Positions 48,489 to 60,626 of a stretch of 64,000 bases of DNA are shown here, in pieces (positions within the stretch are counted from its first letter, which is position 1; the number at the start of each line of letters is the position of its first letter). The position numbers and the translations under genes are program-made. This DNA comes from Metarhizium brunneum (Eukaryota; Ascomycota; Sordariomycetes; Hypocreales; Clavicipitaceae). Under the pieces are notes generated by a model. That model saw only the letters and a list, made by a program, of their open reading frames with translations, ran no database searches and was not told the DNA's origin. Location: positions 1,798,001 through 1,862,000 of the forward strand of contig NC_089425.1 in the NCBI RefSeq assembly GCF_013426205.1, read 5' to 3'.

Positions 48489-50429
48489 CCTTGTGAAGCA
48501 CAGGAAATTCTGTCAAAACGGAAAGAAATTCATCACGGCTCAGATTTTAATCATTGTTCTACCTTTTTGTACGAATCAACTATCTACCTGGACATGTATT
48601 GAGGCGTCTTAGCACTCAACATGTAGACTGTCTCCGCTCTATCTTCACTAGGAATTATTTATTCTTGGAATTTGGTTCTGTAATTGTGCTTTATATGAAT
48701 CCTTTCTCGAGCTCAATCTGACTATAGAGACTTTTCAATGGTATACCTGTTGGTTGTTGGTTCATCATTGTCCTGCACAATCCCCCTTGTTGTCTATTGT
48801 CATTGTATAGTCAGCCACATGCATTGTCCACCCCCTATCGACGTCTATCCTGAGGATCAAAAACGTTTGGTGGAATCCTGTTTCTTACATGACACTTTGG
48901 CTTGCCGGCTGTGAAAACTCGCCCGTCCATCAAACACCAGCTGTCATGAAGACGGACGGTATAATTTGCCGATCCCAAACAATGACGGAATACCATCGAA
49001 CTTGCCTGCAATAACACTTGGGATTGCTCGTGCTGTCCTTCCTGTTTTTTTTCCTTCTCTTCTCCTCATTACTCGGCCACAATGCAGTGGAAATGCCCCA
49101 AGTACCTAGGTATTTTTTTGTACGTACGGTACCGTGGCTGTCATTACTCGCTCGCGTCTGAGGCTGCTCCTTCCATTTTGATTCCTCGTGCTATACTTCG
49201 TTGTCATTTTTTTGGGAGAGGGAAGGACCTTCCTTCCCATTTGCAAACACCACAAGCCGCCCCGTATACATCAAGCCATCTCAAGTCCTCTTACCTTACC
49301 TACCTCCTCATGTTTCCAACTGCGTCGTCCCAAATCGCAACAGCTACGGCTGATACGGCTGCTCTTACTCTCCTTTATATCTCTTGGGTATGTTGCAGTG
49401 GATAACCACGTTGACGAGCCAAATTGTAACAATCATACAGACTCGATTTCTACTTCTCAAGCTCATTCTCCTCGTCTGAACAAGCCATCGTTGCATTCAT
49501 CGTATCTAAAAACCCCTCTGTTTCGTCCATCTCGAGTTTCTTTGGTTCTATCCAACCGTCCGTTCAACTGAGAGTGTAGCAACCGAGGCCGTGTATGCAT
49601 ACTGCTCTCTGACTGCTTTCTGAGCAAACTGCTTCGTGAGTTCTTCTTTCTTTGCTTGTTCGCTGCGCATATCTCTCCCTTCGTTCTGCACTTGTCCCTC
49701 GATCCAACTCCCCCATTCCAATACCACCCGTTTAGCATCTCGTTCCTCGGATCCGAGATTTGTTTGTCATAGTGTCTTTGGGGTCATGCCGGCCATTATA
49801 TTTGTCTTTCTCCCTCTCCGGCCATCGGTTCATCTGAAGATTGTGTCTTATTCCTAATTTCTCTGGCAACAACCCGCCGCCAGCGGCCTTCCACACATGT
49901 CAACCCTGGCCGTGGCTCACACTACGACTCTGTGCATTGGCAAAGTGCGGACATACACAAGGCCTGTTTATCATTGCTCTACCTACCTTCGTTTCCCATT
50001 TGGCTTGTGTGACGAGAAGTCAACATGGTCTTGACCAAGTCGAGGAGGACAAAGCGAATCCTTCGTTGCCTCTACGCTGCCCAACAACATGACCACCTAT
50101 TGAGTCCATCAGCCACTCCCCTTATTCGGTATAATTTGCTACACAACTATCATCGTTGCATACAGGTCACTGTGGATCTCGGAAAGCCACTAGATCAATC
50201 ACCATATATTATTGCTTTTCATGAGCTATCTTGGTTTCTTCGGTCGCAGTTAGAGGCACAGCAAATCACTGACGCTGGCAAGCTCTGGTCACAGGTCGCA
50301 CCCATTCTGACTTTCATTCAAGCCAATATACGGATACTTGGCACAGCACACAAATTTCCTACCTTGTTCATTTGGCAATCGAAAGAACACCACCGTTCTT
50401 TCTTCTTTTTTGCTTTTGTTGACGTCAAA

Positions 50430-53190
50430 ATGGTCTCCAAGACTTACACGGCTCGGGAGTTACTGCGAATGAGACAAGTCTCTGCAAGTAAAAACTTGTA
50501 CGACAAACTGTGCCAAAAACTGCACCACGACGCCGTTTTCGGTGAGATGAGACTTTGTTTTTCTAAATTTTTGACTTGCTTATTCTGATTCTGTACTAAT
50601 GTTTGAATTTTCAGGGGAAATATTTCGCATGTCTCCCGAAAGAACCCTTCCCCTGATTCAGGAGGAGGCAACAGACAACGTAAATGCAGACCAGCCTGCC
50701 GTTGAAGAGTCTTCGGTTCGCCAGCTTGACGGTACCGATGCCGAATGGAAGTATCGGGGCCGAACAGAGTCTGAACATGGCGAGCACCACCCAATAGGGG
50801 CTCCGGCTGGACTTGCCGCCCAGAAAGACGAAGGCTTCCAGAGATTCTACAAGGCGGTTGTGTCCCCAACTCATGTTCGAGTTACAGCCGGTGGTCGTAT
50901 CGTTCCCAATACTCGAGGTTCGTCATCGCCAACGGCCAAGTGGACAAGAGAAAAAGTTGGAGGAGAGGGCGCTTACGCCCATCGTCCAGCTAGCCATGGC
51001 CACGGAGATGTGCCTACATATCCCATTCCCGCGGCCCTGTCGCATCAAGCGTTTGGTGCCTTCCCTCCTCTCTTCCCCGGTTTCTTTCCAGGTATGCCTG
51101 CTGCCCTGGCTCATGGTGCTCCTCATCCCTACCCCCTTGCCCCTTGGCAAATGGGCTTTGGAATGGGTAGCTCCTTTGGCATGATCCAAGGCCCTGCCTC
51201 TCCAACACCGCCAGTAAAGCCTACACCCAAGTCCACCGAAACACTCGGAACAAGCGACAGGCAGGGGGATTCTGCCAACTCAGAAAGCTCAAACTCAGTC
51301 CGAATTTCGCCACCTGAGAACTTCGATCCTAGCAGACCATATTATGTCCACGGCCAATGGGTTCCCCCTGGCGGTAGTCCATTCTACCACTATGGGATGA
51401 CACCTCTCCCAGGATTTCCCGTTGGAGGTATTGGAAGTCCTGCGATCATGCAACCCAGATACACTCTGGGAGCTACAATGCATCCTATGCAAGCGAAGCC
51501 GGACCGGCCAATGCAGATGCACATTCCAGCGACATCTTCGTCAACTGCTCCTAGTCTGACTGGGCATTCGGCTGTCCCGATCTCATCTATTCGCCCCAGT
51601 GAAATAACAAAGAAGCAAATAGAGAGCTTGAGGTCCACTCTTAGATACTATGAAGACCAGCTACAGTACAACAAACATCAGATCGACGAAAAGAGCATGG
51701 AGAATCAAGCCGAAATGGTTCGAGAACAGATTCAGCAGTTTGCAAAGACCTTGAAATCTCAGCTTGACGCGGAGAAAACCCAGTATCCCAAGTCCGGGAT
51801 TCAACAGGGCTCATGCAGCCCAGTCCTTCATAATAATGAAGGGGACACAGCATCGTCGACAACAAACGAGGCCAAATCGGATCGTACTTCCCGCCAGTCT
51901 TCCATCTCACAAGCGGCCGCAGTTCAAGCGTCGTCAACAAAAATACAGAGGGCCCATGACATGTATAGTTGTCGGCGCTCTTCCACCTTGAAATCTGTCA
52001 AGTCCGCGTCTGCTCCCGTTTCTGCAAAAATTACCCCAGATTCGTCTGAATCAAGCGAGCCTACCAAAAAGCCTTCCACTCTACCCGTCAATGCTGCACT
52101 AGCACCTCCATTTCATCCTCGAGCAGATAGCACTGCTTCGGTTCCCATGCCGCTCCCTGCTCCCATATCTTCTGGCTCCTCGGCTGAAGATACAGGCTAT
52201 GGTCAAGGAATGAAGGAGGGCCATTCGGCAGGCTCTACTGGTTCAGAGAGCTTTAGTGAAAAGCCATATTTAATCGGAAGACTTCCTGAGGGCAGAAGTC
52301 TTGAAAGAGGCAACTCTCCCTGCTATTTGTACAGCCGTGAGCTGACAGAAGATGAGTTGCGGGCTCGCCATATGTACTGGGGCAAAGCACCTCGTCATCT
52401 TCAGAAGGGACTACCTAAATTTGATGGCAAAGACTTCTACCCCCCTTCTCCCGTCAAGCCCCAGCGTCCAACGCCAGTATCGGCTCCCACAACGCAAGGT
52501 CCTCCTCCTCCTCGTGGAGGTACTGATACCATGTCGAAGACGCCAAAGATAGCTGTTGATCCGTTTCGATCTCTCGGCAGAGCTACTCAGCGCCTGTCTC
52601 GCAGCGCTCTTGGGGCTGCAACTCAGTCTGAAAACTTGACAAACTCTGATGAACTGCTGGAGGATCAATACAGGGACTATCAGGGGGCATCATCAAGCAG
52701 CGGGCCAGCTGGATGTAGCTATGGTGATTTTCGAAAGGCCCTGGTTGAAAACGCTGATGATTCAACGGATGGGTGCAAAGAAAAGTCTTCCGATGAGGAC
52801 GATGGCTCCAACATCTTGTTCCGGGGACGAAAATGCATGGCGACGAACGGGTGAGAGAGCCACGAACTACATCTAGTATCATTCATATTCACTAACGCAA
52901 AGTCAAGCAAAACTCGGAATGAAATTTGGCAAAGCATGTGGAAACGAAGCAAGTCCAGTGCCACTGCCGTTCCTGGCACAGTGTCTTCAATGACGGCACG
53001 GGGTGTATTGCCAAATTATGCCGGTCATGCCACTGCATCTCTTACACCCACGATTGCTAACGCCTCGACCTCGCCAAAGGGGACGTCTTCCAAGTTGTCC
53101 CCAGCTGACGACAACACCTCATCCAGCATCAGGCACAGCAAGGTGGAGAATCGACCACTTTTTGTCTCCGGAGGCAAAGAAACAACTTGA
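50430..53190 (+). CDS. Large disordered protein with eIF4E-binding-like motif
   Basis: Three exons, 50430-50541, 50615-52850 and 52908-53190, with consistent phases, give 876 aa. Residues 6-12 are YTARELL, matching the canonical eIF4E-binding motif YxxxxL-phi. Its place near the start and its context (KTYTARELLRMR) resemble yeast Caf20 and animal 4E-T. The rest is long and mostly disordered, with blocks rich in Pro, Gly and Met (about 180-260). A coiled coil (around 365-425, QIESLRSTLRYYEDQLQYNK) is followed by Ser/Thr-rich tails. A YYVHGQWVPPGG block lies before the coiled coil. Function is inferred: a translation repressor or mRNA-granule protein. Donors GTGAGA and GTGAGAG were used. The start at 50430 was preferred over an in-frame upstream extension to 50025 because that stretch looks like leader. 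Third-exon placement is supported by phase. Confidence 0.78.
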
Positions 53191-54533
53191 AGATTGACAA
53201 TTCTCTGGTCAACGTGCCGCCCAGGCGTGCATGCGAGTTCCTACCTACTGTCGAATTTCAAACCGTCAAGAACAGTAGCAAGAGCATTACTTATTGCTTT
53301 CATGCTTATAGACTATATGAGTAGCTCGCCAACACAAATGTTGGCTGTTGTATGACTAACCTTTTACTTCGCTGCGCTTGACGAGCTATCTGGACTTTGA
53401 TGCCGGACAACGATATAGATATATATTTCTAAACAGCCCACAGCAACTAACTGCTGCGTTACTGCGGCATCGGCCGCAGTGGTGTCGTTCTGAAAAAAAG
53501 ATGCGCATATGCTGAGGAAATGTGGCAATGACATGCAGAGAGGAGTTGCGGTTTCTTATTTTTGCATTCGGACATGGTACATTTAGCAATGCTTATGTCA
53601 AAGCCACTAAAGATATTGTGCTCGGATACCACCAACCGGTTACAAGACATAGAATACAACAGATGCAGTTCACATATGAACTTCTGTGTAGAATAGAACT
53701 AGCTATTTGCCCACCGAGGTGAAGAAATGATAGAAAATAGACCACGGCTGTATATGTAACATCTATTTTCGACGACAGACTGCGTCATGTTAAGCCGTAA
53801 GTCATGTAAAACCTATGGTTCGATGATAAATGTTACGTGGGCAGAGTCAAGAATGATCGGTCCGCGTTTAACCGCAAGTCAATCTTCGGCATGTGCCTTA
53901 CCATCAAATTTCCATCTTCACAGAGCAAACCCTCGGTGAAAATCTTCGGGCAAGAGTAAGAGACTCGTGATAGTATAAAAGCTCCTACTTGGTTTGTTCT
54001 TCGCCAGTCGTATACCTCGAAAACCATGGGCTAAGTGGTTGACGCGGAGATATCCTAGCGGGAGGGGACTACAATACTCACCTTTGCATACAAAGAAAAG
54101 GGAGCCTACAAGGTCTACGAGGACAGAGCAGTTGGTCAAAAACAATTGCCCACCTGTTGCCAGATTGTTCCATGTAGAACAACCTAGTATGCTTCAAATT
54201 TGAAGCTACCGAAGGTGAAATCAATCAGTCACTCTCACGGCGGACTTGACAAGAGCAACATGACTTCGGGAAACGCCTCCCATGGAGCATTTCACAAAAT
54301 TGGTGAAATGGCCATTGAGAACCAAGAAATTCTCAATTCATCTACCTTGTCGTAGACATGATCTGCCAAAGCAGGCATCTCGATGAAAAAAAAAAGAACG
54401 CCGGAGTATCATGCCCATTCCTTTGCCTCGAATTTCCCAAATTTGTGTCAATGTCTTCATAGTTGATCGTTTCTCAAATTTTTGCAGGTGTATGTCTGAG
54501 CCTCTGCTTTTTCGCATTCAACAAGCGGTGCAT
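53191..54533. other. Intergenic region between convergent genes
   Basis: The region contains 3' sequences of the two converging neighbours. Several short open frames have no recognisable features. It is AT-rich around 53,270-53,420. Nothing coding was supported. Confidence 0.6.
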
Positions 54534-55108
54534 TTAAGCAGAAACCTTGTTGTTGGCACTCAGCTCACGGCCAACCTTGGAGCGGGCCAGGATGTCCTCG
54601 CGGTCCTTGTCGAGCTTGAGCTTGGTGATGACCACGTTGGAGGGGTGGATGCCCAGGGGAACGGACTGGCCCGAAGCCTTGTCGCGGGTGACACGCTCGA
54701 CGTGGATGACGTATTTCAGACGGTAGACGGAGGTGACCTTGCCCTCGCGGCCCTTGTTGGTTCCACGAACAATCGTGACCTCGTCGTCCTTGCGGACGGG
54801 GATGCTGCGCACCTAGAGGGGCTGTTAATAACGACACGGCTAAAATTTTCTTCTTCTACTGTTTGGATTGCCGGAGACGAACGTTGTACTTCTCACGCAG
54901 CTCCTTGCTGAGAGGAGCGCTCATGATGACACGGCGCTGGCTGGAGGGAGCCTTGAAGTGAGCGGCTCTGCTCTTGCGTCGCGAGGACGAAACGGCTGGG
55001 GAATAGAGCATTAGTCGCCAAAGTTTTTTTTTTATTTTATGGTTTTGAATGCGTATGTTCCGTAGCATATGAGGCAAATTGATACTTACTGCTGCTGACT
55101 TTGGCCAT
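54534..55108 (-). CDS. rpl26: 60S ribosomal protein L26 (uL24)
   Basis: Three minus-strand exons, 55090-55108, 54883-54995 and 54534-54812, give 136 aa (yeast L26 is 127, human 145). The family start MAKVSS is followed by [20 protein letters not shown] and then the KOW motif ([20 protein letters not shown], about 48-67). [18 protein letters not shown] comes next. A very short first exon and multiple introns are typical of fungal ribosomal protein genes. Donors are GTAAGT and GTTCGT. uL24 sits near the tunnel exit of the large subunit and helps early rRNA folding. A CACGTG E-box lies about 140 bases upstream at 55251. Confidence 0.95.
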
Positions 55109-55689
55109 TGTGATAGTTCTTGTTGAGGAGCAACGAAGGAGGCTCGGCGTTGGGTGATGTAGAACGGACGGGACACGGAGGGAAGGAATACTCACGAGAA
55201 AATTCAAAGATGTCCTTGTGGGTTGAAAATTAGGCGAGTCGTGTGGGGACCACGTGACGAAATTTTACCCTATGCTGTTGAGGTGCGGGTCGAATCAAAT
55301 GTGCTGAGTCAACTCGTCAGGTGGGAAATCTGAGATGCAGTTCCCAACGGCGCTATACTGGATTGGGTTGCATTTCGATGCGCCCAGCTTGTTTCCTGAA
55401 GATTGATATTGATAGTCATGTCGGACTCCTAGTCAACGAATCCATTCACAGGAAGCGTGATGCCTTGAATTTTTCCTTCTAAACGCCAGGAGGCTCTGTG
55501 GAAAACCGAATTCATGTATGGTGTTGAGTGATGCTATAAACGCCCGATATTTAACATGGAGCAATTCTTCTATATAAAAGTACATGGCTATGCAGCACAA
55601 TGTTACATCCTATCCTTTCTATTGTACAATCATCTTTCTGAACGCTACTATTTCAGTAATATTGGAATTGTGAGAGGACAGTCAGCTGC
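55109..55689. other. rpl26 promoter and cox11 3' region
   Basis: Non-coding between cox11 and rpl26, both transcribed on the minus strand. It contains the CACGTG site at 55251 and a short AT-rich stretch from about 55,540. No gene is seen. Confidence 0.6.
55251..55256. promoter_or_regulatory. CACGTG E-box upstream of rpl26
   Basis: A CACGTG palindrome, in the context CCACGTGAC, lies about 140 bases before the rpl26 start codon. It is the recognition core of bHLH/Cbf1-type factors. A role in ribosomal protein gene control is possible, but one copy is weak evidence. Confidence 0.35.
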
Positions 55690-56691
55690 TCAAGCTACAG
55701 CAGGAGCCTTGAATCGCCCATTGTTGTCATATCGTGCTTCTGTAGACAATATGTCAGCAGCTGCCATATCAAAAGCGCATGACTTGCAATCAAACTTACT
55801 GAAGAATGTGTAATTGAGTGTTACCGTTTCCACACCCTTCATATTCAAGTCATTTAGCAGGTCAGGATCCAAGTAGAAGAAGACAGGCATATCCACAGTC
55901 TCTCCGGCATTTAGCCTCTGCTCCTCAAAGCAAAAACACTGAATCTTGCTGAAATAGGGGGCACACTGCGCCGGCGTAACACTGTACGTCGCGACGCCGA
56001 TGATATCCTTGTCGCCTTTGTTTGTGGCCTTGTAGAAGGCCAAAGCGGTCTCTCCGGGTAGGACGCGGACTTCGCGCTGCTGGGGAACGAATTTCCAGGG
56101 GAGCTCGTCAGATACAGAGGCATTGAAGGTGACTTTTATTCGGTTAGCGGACGTGATGGGCACGAGGCGGTTAGAAATGTCGCCGTCGTAGGAGCCGCCG
56201 TGTGCGCGGACCGGTTGGCCGCCCCAGCCGGTAGTTTGGCAGATCTGCGGGGAATCGGTCATTTAGCTGTGTCCTTCCTCGAAGTTACTTGATGACGATT
56301 GCGGATTCCAAACGTACCATTTTGTACAGAGGTACGGATCCGTATGACAGGGCGACTGTGCCGAGAATCAAGCTGATAGTGTAGTAGCTAGACAGAAAAA
56401 CAATGAGCTTCGATTGTTCCGCAGACAGCAGAAATATGGGTAGACGTACGCCACTGTCTGGTTTTTCCTGTTGTAGTGAGCCCGAATCTGCTCCATAGAC
56501 GGTGCTACCTGCTGGGACTGTTGCGCCGCTGCTCCTCCTCGTGGGTTCGACGTCGATGCGTTTCGACGAAGGCTGTGCAGGCCGAACTGCAATTGGGACT
56601 GCTGAGTCCGAGTATTTCGGCAGAAAAAGCATGCCCATTGTGACGAAGAGGTACGCGCAGAGCTTCGCGCCAGCCGCGGTGCGCTGTTCAT
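55690..56691 (-). CDS. cox11: Cytochrome c oxidase assembly protein Cox11
   Basis: Three minus-strand exons, 56450-56691, 56318-56387 and 55690-56244, phases consistent, give 288 aa. The N-terminus is Arg/Ser-rich like a mitochondrial presequence. One membrane segment follows, YYTISLILGTVALSYGS (residues about 82-98), then LYKMICQTTGWGGQP. The conserved copper motif is CFCFEEQRLNAGE. Cox11 is an inner-membrane protein that delivers copper to the CuB site of Cox1. The small middle exon (70 bases) and the use of GTACGT donors were accepted because phases and family sequence fit exactly. The gene lies 580 bases upstream of rpl26, same direction. Confidence 0.95.
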
Positions 56692-57254
56692 TGTGTTTCG
56701 CGGGCGGATTGGATGCGTGGTATAGCTGAAGGTGCCAGGGCGGTCGAGGTCGGACCAGACGATTTTGCTTTCGGCTGAGGTGACATGATGTTGACTTGGA
56801 GGTGGGGCAGCCCGTTGGTGGCCACGCTGTGTACCTCTACACGTACGGCATGGAGTAACAAATCAATAACGACGGTTTTTAGATTAGAGACCAAGATTTC
56901 TTTGAATATTTAGGTGCTTCTTATGGTAAAAGCCACTATTTCAAGTGCTCGTCTTGCGCGTGTTTGGGTGGATTCTTCTCCCTTGGTTATTTAGCACCAA
57001 TGAAGAAACCTACGTCTAGTACCGCTTCAACTGGCACATGGCGTGGTCAATTCTTCGTAAATTAAGGCATACATATGACTTCTAACGACTTGGAACCGAA
57101 ATTGAATGAATTGGCTGACCTTTCGAGTGAATAATACATATAAACAATATGACACCCAAGCAGGAATACCCAACTCAAGTCGTGCGCCCAAGATGTGAAT
57201 TATGCCACCCCACCATATAGCGATCATTAATAATACAAATCATGCCGTTCTAAA
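56692..57254. other. cox11 promoter and 3' end of the FAD-protein gene
   Basis: Non-coding between cox11 and the FAD gene, both on the minus strand. It is AT-rich from about 57,050 on. No gene seen. Confidence 0.6.
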
Positions 57255-58977
57255 TTATGCCTGCTTTTCTAGAACTCGTCTCGGTCTGACTCCATTGAGT
57301 ACTGGCTTTACCGGACGTCTACTTGTTCCAGCTATTCGCTCCAGAATCTGAACGACGAACACTTGGACGAGTAAGATCAGTAAACGCGCGAAATGATCCG
57401 CCAGGCCCAACTTTGGTTTCTTTCCCCGGCTATATGTTGAATCTATAAAATCAAATGGCAGTTTGGCACCGAGATGCTCTTGTGCCACATGCAGACCGCT
57501 GCTGAAGCCGTCTTCGTGAAATCCGTATTTGGTCCAGGCTCCGGCGTAACTAATTCCCCGTTTGTTTTGTATATGTCGCAAAAACTTTTGGGCCCGAACG
57601 GCTGTTGGTGTGTACAGTGGATGCGAGTAGAAGAATCTTGCCTTGGTCAGGGCGGCGCGAGGTCGATGAAGAGGGTTCAAGGTGACGAGGACATCGCCGA
57701 ATGGCTCTCGGGGGATGTGCTGTAGTATGTTCATGTTGTAGGTCAAAGATACTTGGTCGACGTTGGTTTTGGATGAGGAAGATAGGGTGAGGTAATTCCA
57801 ACTGGACCAGGCCTTACGGTTCCTCGGCATGAGTGTTAGGTCAGAATGCAAAACAGTCTCATTCTGAGATGTTTGGAAGCACGACAGAATAGAACGTTCC
57901 TGATCAGTCGCAGACGGTCCCAAGATGGCTAATGCCTGATCACCATGAGTGGCCAGGATTACATGATCAAAAGTGTCTGATTTTCCATTTTCAAAATGCA
58001 GCACGACGCGGCCGTCTTCGTCATTCGAGAGCTGTCTCACGGCCGTATTTAAAAAGAGATGGTTAGGCGGGAAACCTTTCATCACCGCATCAATATATGA
58101 TTGTGATCCTTCCCTCAGTGTCAACCAGTCTGGTCGGGCCGCAAGAGTAGAAAGAAGATGATGGTTCCACCTATACAACATCTGTTAGATCACAATTCCA
58201 TGTGCATTCATTTTCATACATCCAAAGTGCTTACAAGAACCGTACAAGTGTCAGAATTGGGAATTCGAGGCTGCACTTATCAGGACTTGTACTCCACACG
58301 GCTGCCGTCATAGGTATCAAATAGTCGTTGCAGAAAGCGTCTGAGTAGCCCTCGCGGTCAAGGTACTCGCCAATGGTTTCCATCCTGCCAACAGAATGCA
58401 GTACACTGTCGGTCTCTTTTACCGGTTGCTCATCCTCGGCGTTAATGATGACGTCAAGCGCAAACTGGTTGAATCGTATTATGTCGAATATCATCCGCCA
58501 CATCTTTAATGAAAATATGTTTCTCTTCTGGCAAAAGATTGTGCCGAGGTTTGTGCCCGCCCACTCAAAAAGTCCCTGATCTCGTGAAACACCAAATGTC
58601 ATTTCTGTTGGGTCAAGCGGAACATTGAGCTTTTTAAGAAAATTGATGAAATTTGCTGGTGCGTTGAACAAATATGAGCATCCGAGAAACATTGTATTAC
58701 GGAGGAAACGAAAAGAAGGATATGGGCGTGGCCACTTACGATAGGTCGCACTGTTCAAAACAATGAATCCAGTATCGACTGCTGTCGAATACTTTCCCAC
58801 TTTCCACTGAACAGTGTTGGTATGACCACCCAGTCGATCGGCAGCTTCATAAAGATAGACATCATGATATGTTCTATTCAGCGCCCACAGTGCAGCTATA
58901 CCTGTACACCCACTACCAACAATGGCTACCTTCTTCCTGGTCGAGAAGTCAGCGCGGCGATTCATGGTGAACGGCAT
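57255..58977 (-). CDS. FAD-dependent amine-oxidase-like protein
   Basis: Three minus-strand exons, 58740-58977, 58235-58655 and 57255-58170, give 524 aa with matched phases. The dinucleotide-binding motif is KKVAIVGSGCTGIAALWALN (about 15-34), followed by LYEAADRLGGHTNTV, typical of FAD amine oxidase-like proteins. A VDTGFIVLN segment follows. The architecture fits the predicted NAD/FAD-binding group COG2907, whose bacterial members often lie near cyclopropane fatty-acid synthases. The substrate here is unknown. A hydrophobic stretch near the C-terminus (ARLLILLVQVFVVQIL) may anchor it to a membrane. Intron 1 (GTAAGT donor) removes sequence that would otherwise interrupt the conserved SATYPNFINFLKKLNV block. 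The start at 58977 or the ATG twelve bases later cannot be separated. Confidence 0.87.
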
Positions 58978-60626
58978 GTCGTATGTGAAGGAGAGAGACG
59001 AGAGACAGTGACGAGGGCTATCTATTCAATTGAAGCCCAGACAGCAAGTGTTTGGCAGCGCAGGGTTGAGACGCAGCAGAGGGTCGCAATCACATGCTCA
59101 CAACTCAAGACTTGTGTCAAAGGAACCACGGCTCAAGGAAATTGGGGGGGGAGAGAAAGGATTACCCAGGCAATTAAAGAGTTGACCGGCATCCGAATGC
59201 AAATCGCAGTTGGAAACGGCTGGCAGAGAGGGGACGGGAACGGGAAGCATGTGGCGTAACTTGCCGCAGCCAGAGCACGGCATGATAGCAGGGCCTGATA
59301 GCAGGGCCAAGCCCGATTCGATGACGTTGGGAGCTCTGCTTCAAACATGGACTCGAATGAGACATTCCGGCGGGTGAGGGCTGAACTTACGTGTGTTGTG
59401 GCCGTGCCATGGCGGCCAAACCAAAGCAAAATCGCAACGAACCCGGGCGAGAGGGGATAAGGCAAAATAATGATGAATAACAACGATGGATTTGCACACG
59501 ACGAGGAGGATGCGACCGACTCTGTTGAGACGGAATGGGGATGTGGATTGAATAAGTACTTCCTGACGCAGAGAATGGCCGCTCAGTCGGTCATAGACTC
59601 ATGGGCATCCGCATGACCTTTGTCGCGGGTCACGCCTGCCGAGTTCAGTATGCTGCATTTGTCTACATGTATGTACAGCGTGCGTGCGCAGTGTCGAGCA
59701 TCAACCCAATGTTATAGTAGCCGGCGTCCGACATGGAGTGCTCAACTGGCGCAGCCAGCGTTTGTCTGTCTGTCTCAACGTCAACACTCAACGTCGATCC
59801 AACCAACCCGACCGACATGGAACCAGAAAGCCCACGTGAACCGCATGCCCACACACCCCCGCGCGCGTTGGCCCACGTTTTGCCCAGACACCAGCGCCCA
59901 GCGCCTATTGACCTCAAACCCCAACAAACATGTCTAGTCGTTTCAACAAAGGACAACTGGAGAGCGCTACAGTTTTGGCAAGGCGCGGGCGCGCACCCCC
60001 TTCCCTGACAAAGGCCGCCTGGTTGAGCTACAGTCACACACAGCTTCAGGACCTTACGGACGGCGGAGAGGGCATGTCGAGCACTCAACGGGATCGGCCA
60101 ACGTCGGTACGAGTCGCCAATTCTTGAAAGCGCCGTGCAAGAAAAATATAAATATTATCCTACATCAATCTGCCCGGTTAATACAACTACGTGCCATTGT
60201 GACAAAAGTCACGACACTCAGCCTGTTTTCTTCGTCCGGGGAATTTCAACTTTTGTGAAGAGAAAGGAAGAAAAAGTAGAAATCGTTCTGTACTGCAGCG
60301 CCAATTAAAGCCGGCCAGCAAGTGCACGGACCATGCCCGATGCGGCGCCTCACGTGAACGGTTGAGCTTTGGGGCTGCATGTGGCATTAACGAGATGCCT
60401 GTGACATCGAAGATCGGGGGGTTTCTTGCTTAGCTGACGACGACAAAGACGAATGCGACCGACGACGGCAAACTCTTTTCTTCCAACCACTGGAATCAAC
60501 ACGCATAGTAACTAATAAGCTTTCCCCTATTTGTCGCTTCGGCCCGATACTCCTTTTGCTGTCTGCATTCCGGTCTTTTAGGTTGCCTCTCATACTCGCC
60601 TCGCCGTTCAACGCAATTCCGCCAAC
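58978..60626. other. Intergenic region upstream of vti1
   Basis: The divergent promoter region between the FAD gene and vti1. Open frames here lack domain or splice support. The last 200 bases are C/T-rich and form the vti1 leader. Confidence 0.6.

Larger units (their letters stand above)
45521..50429. other. Gene-poor region (about 4.9 kb)
   Basis: No gene is firmly supported. It contains a TACCTAGGTA/ACTTAAGTA tract (46333-46450) and copies of TACGGAGTA at 46624 and 47292. A minus-strand frame at 48123-48488 is listed separately as doubtful. A TACCTAGGTA lies at 49103. From about 49,030 the DNA is C/T-rich and likely forms the promoter and leader of the gene at 50430. An in-frame extension without stops reaches back to 50025 but has leader-like composition. 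Confidence 0.55.
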
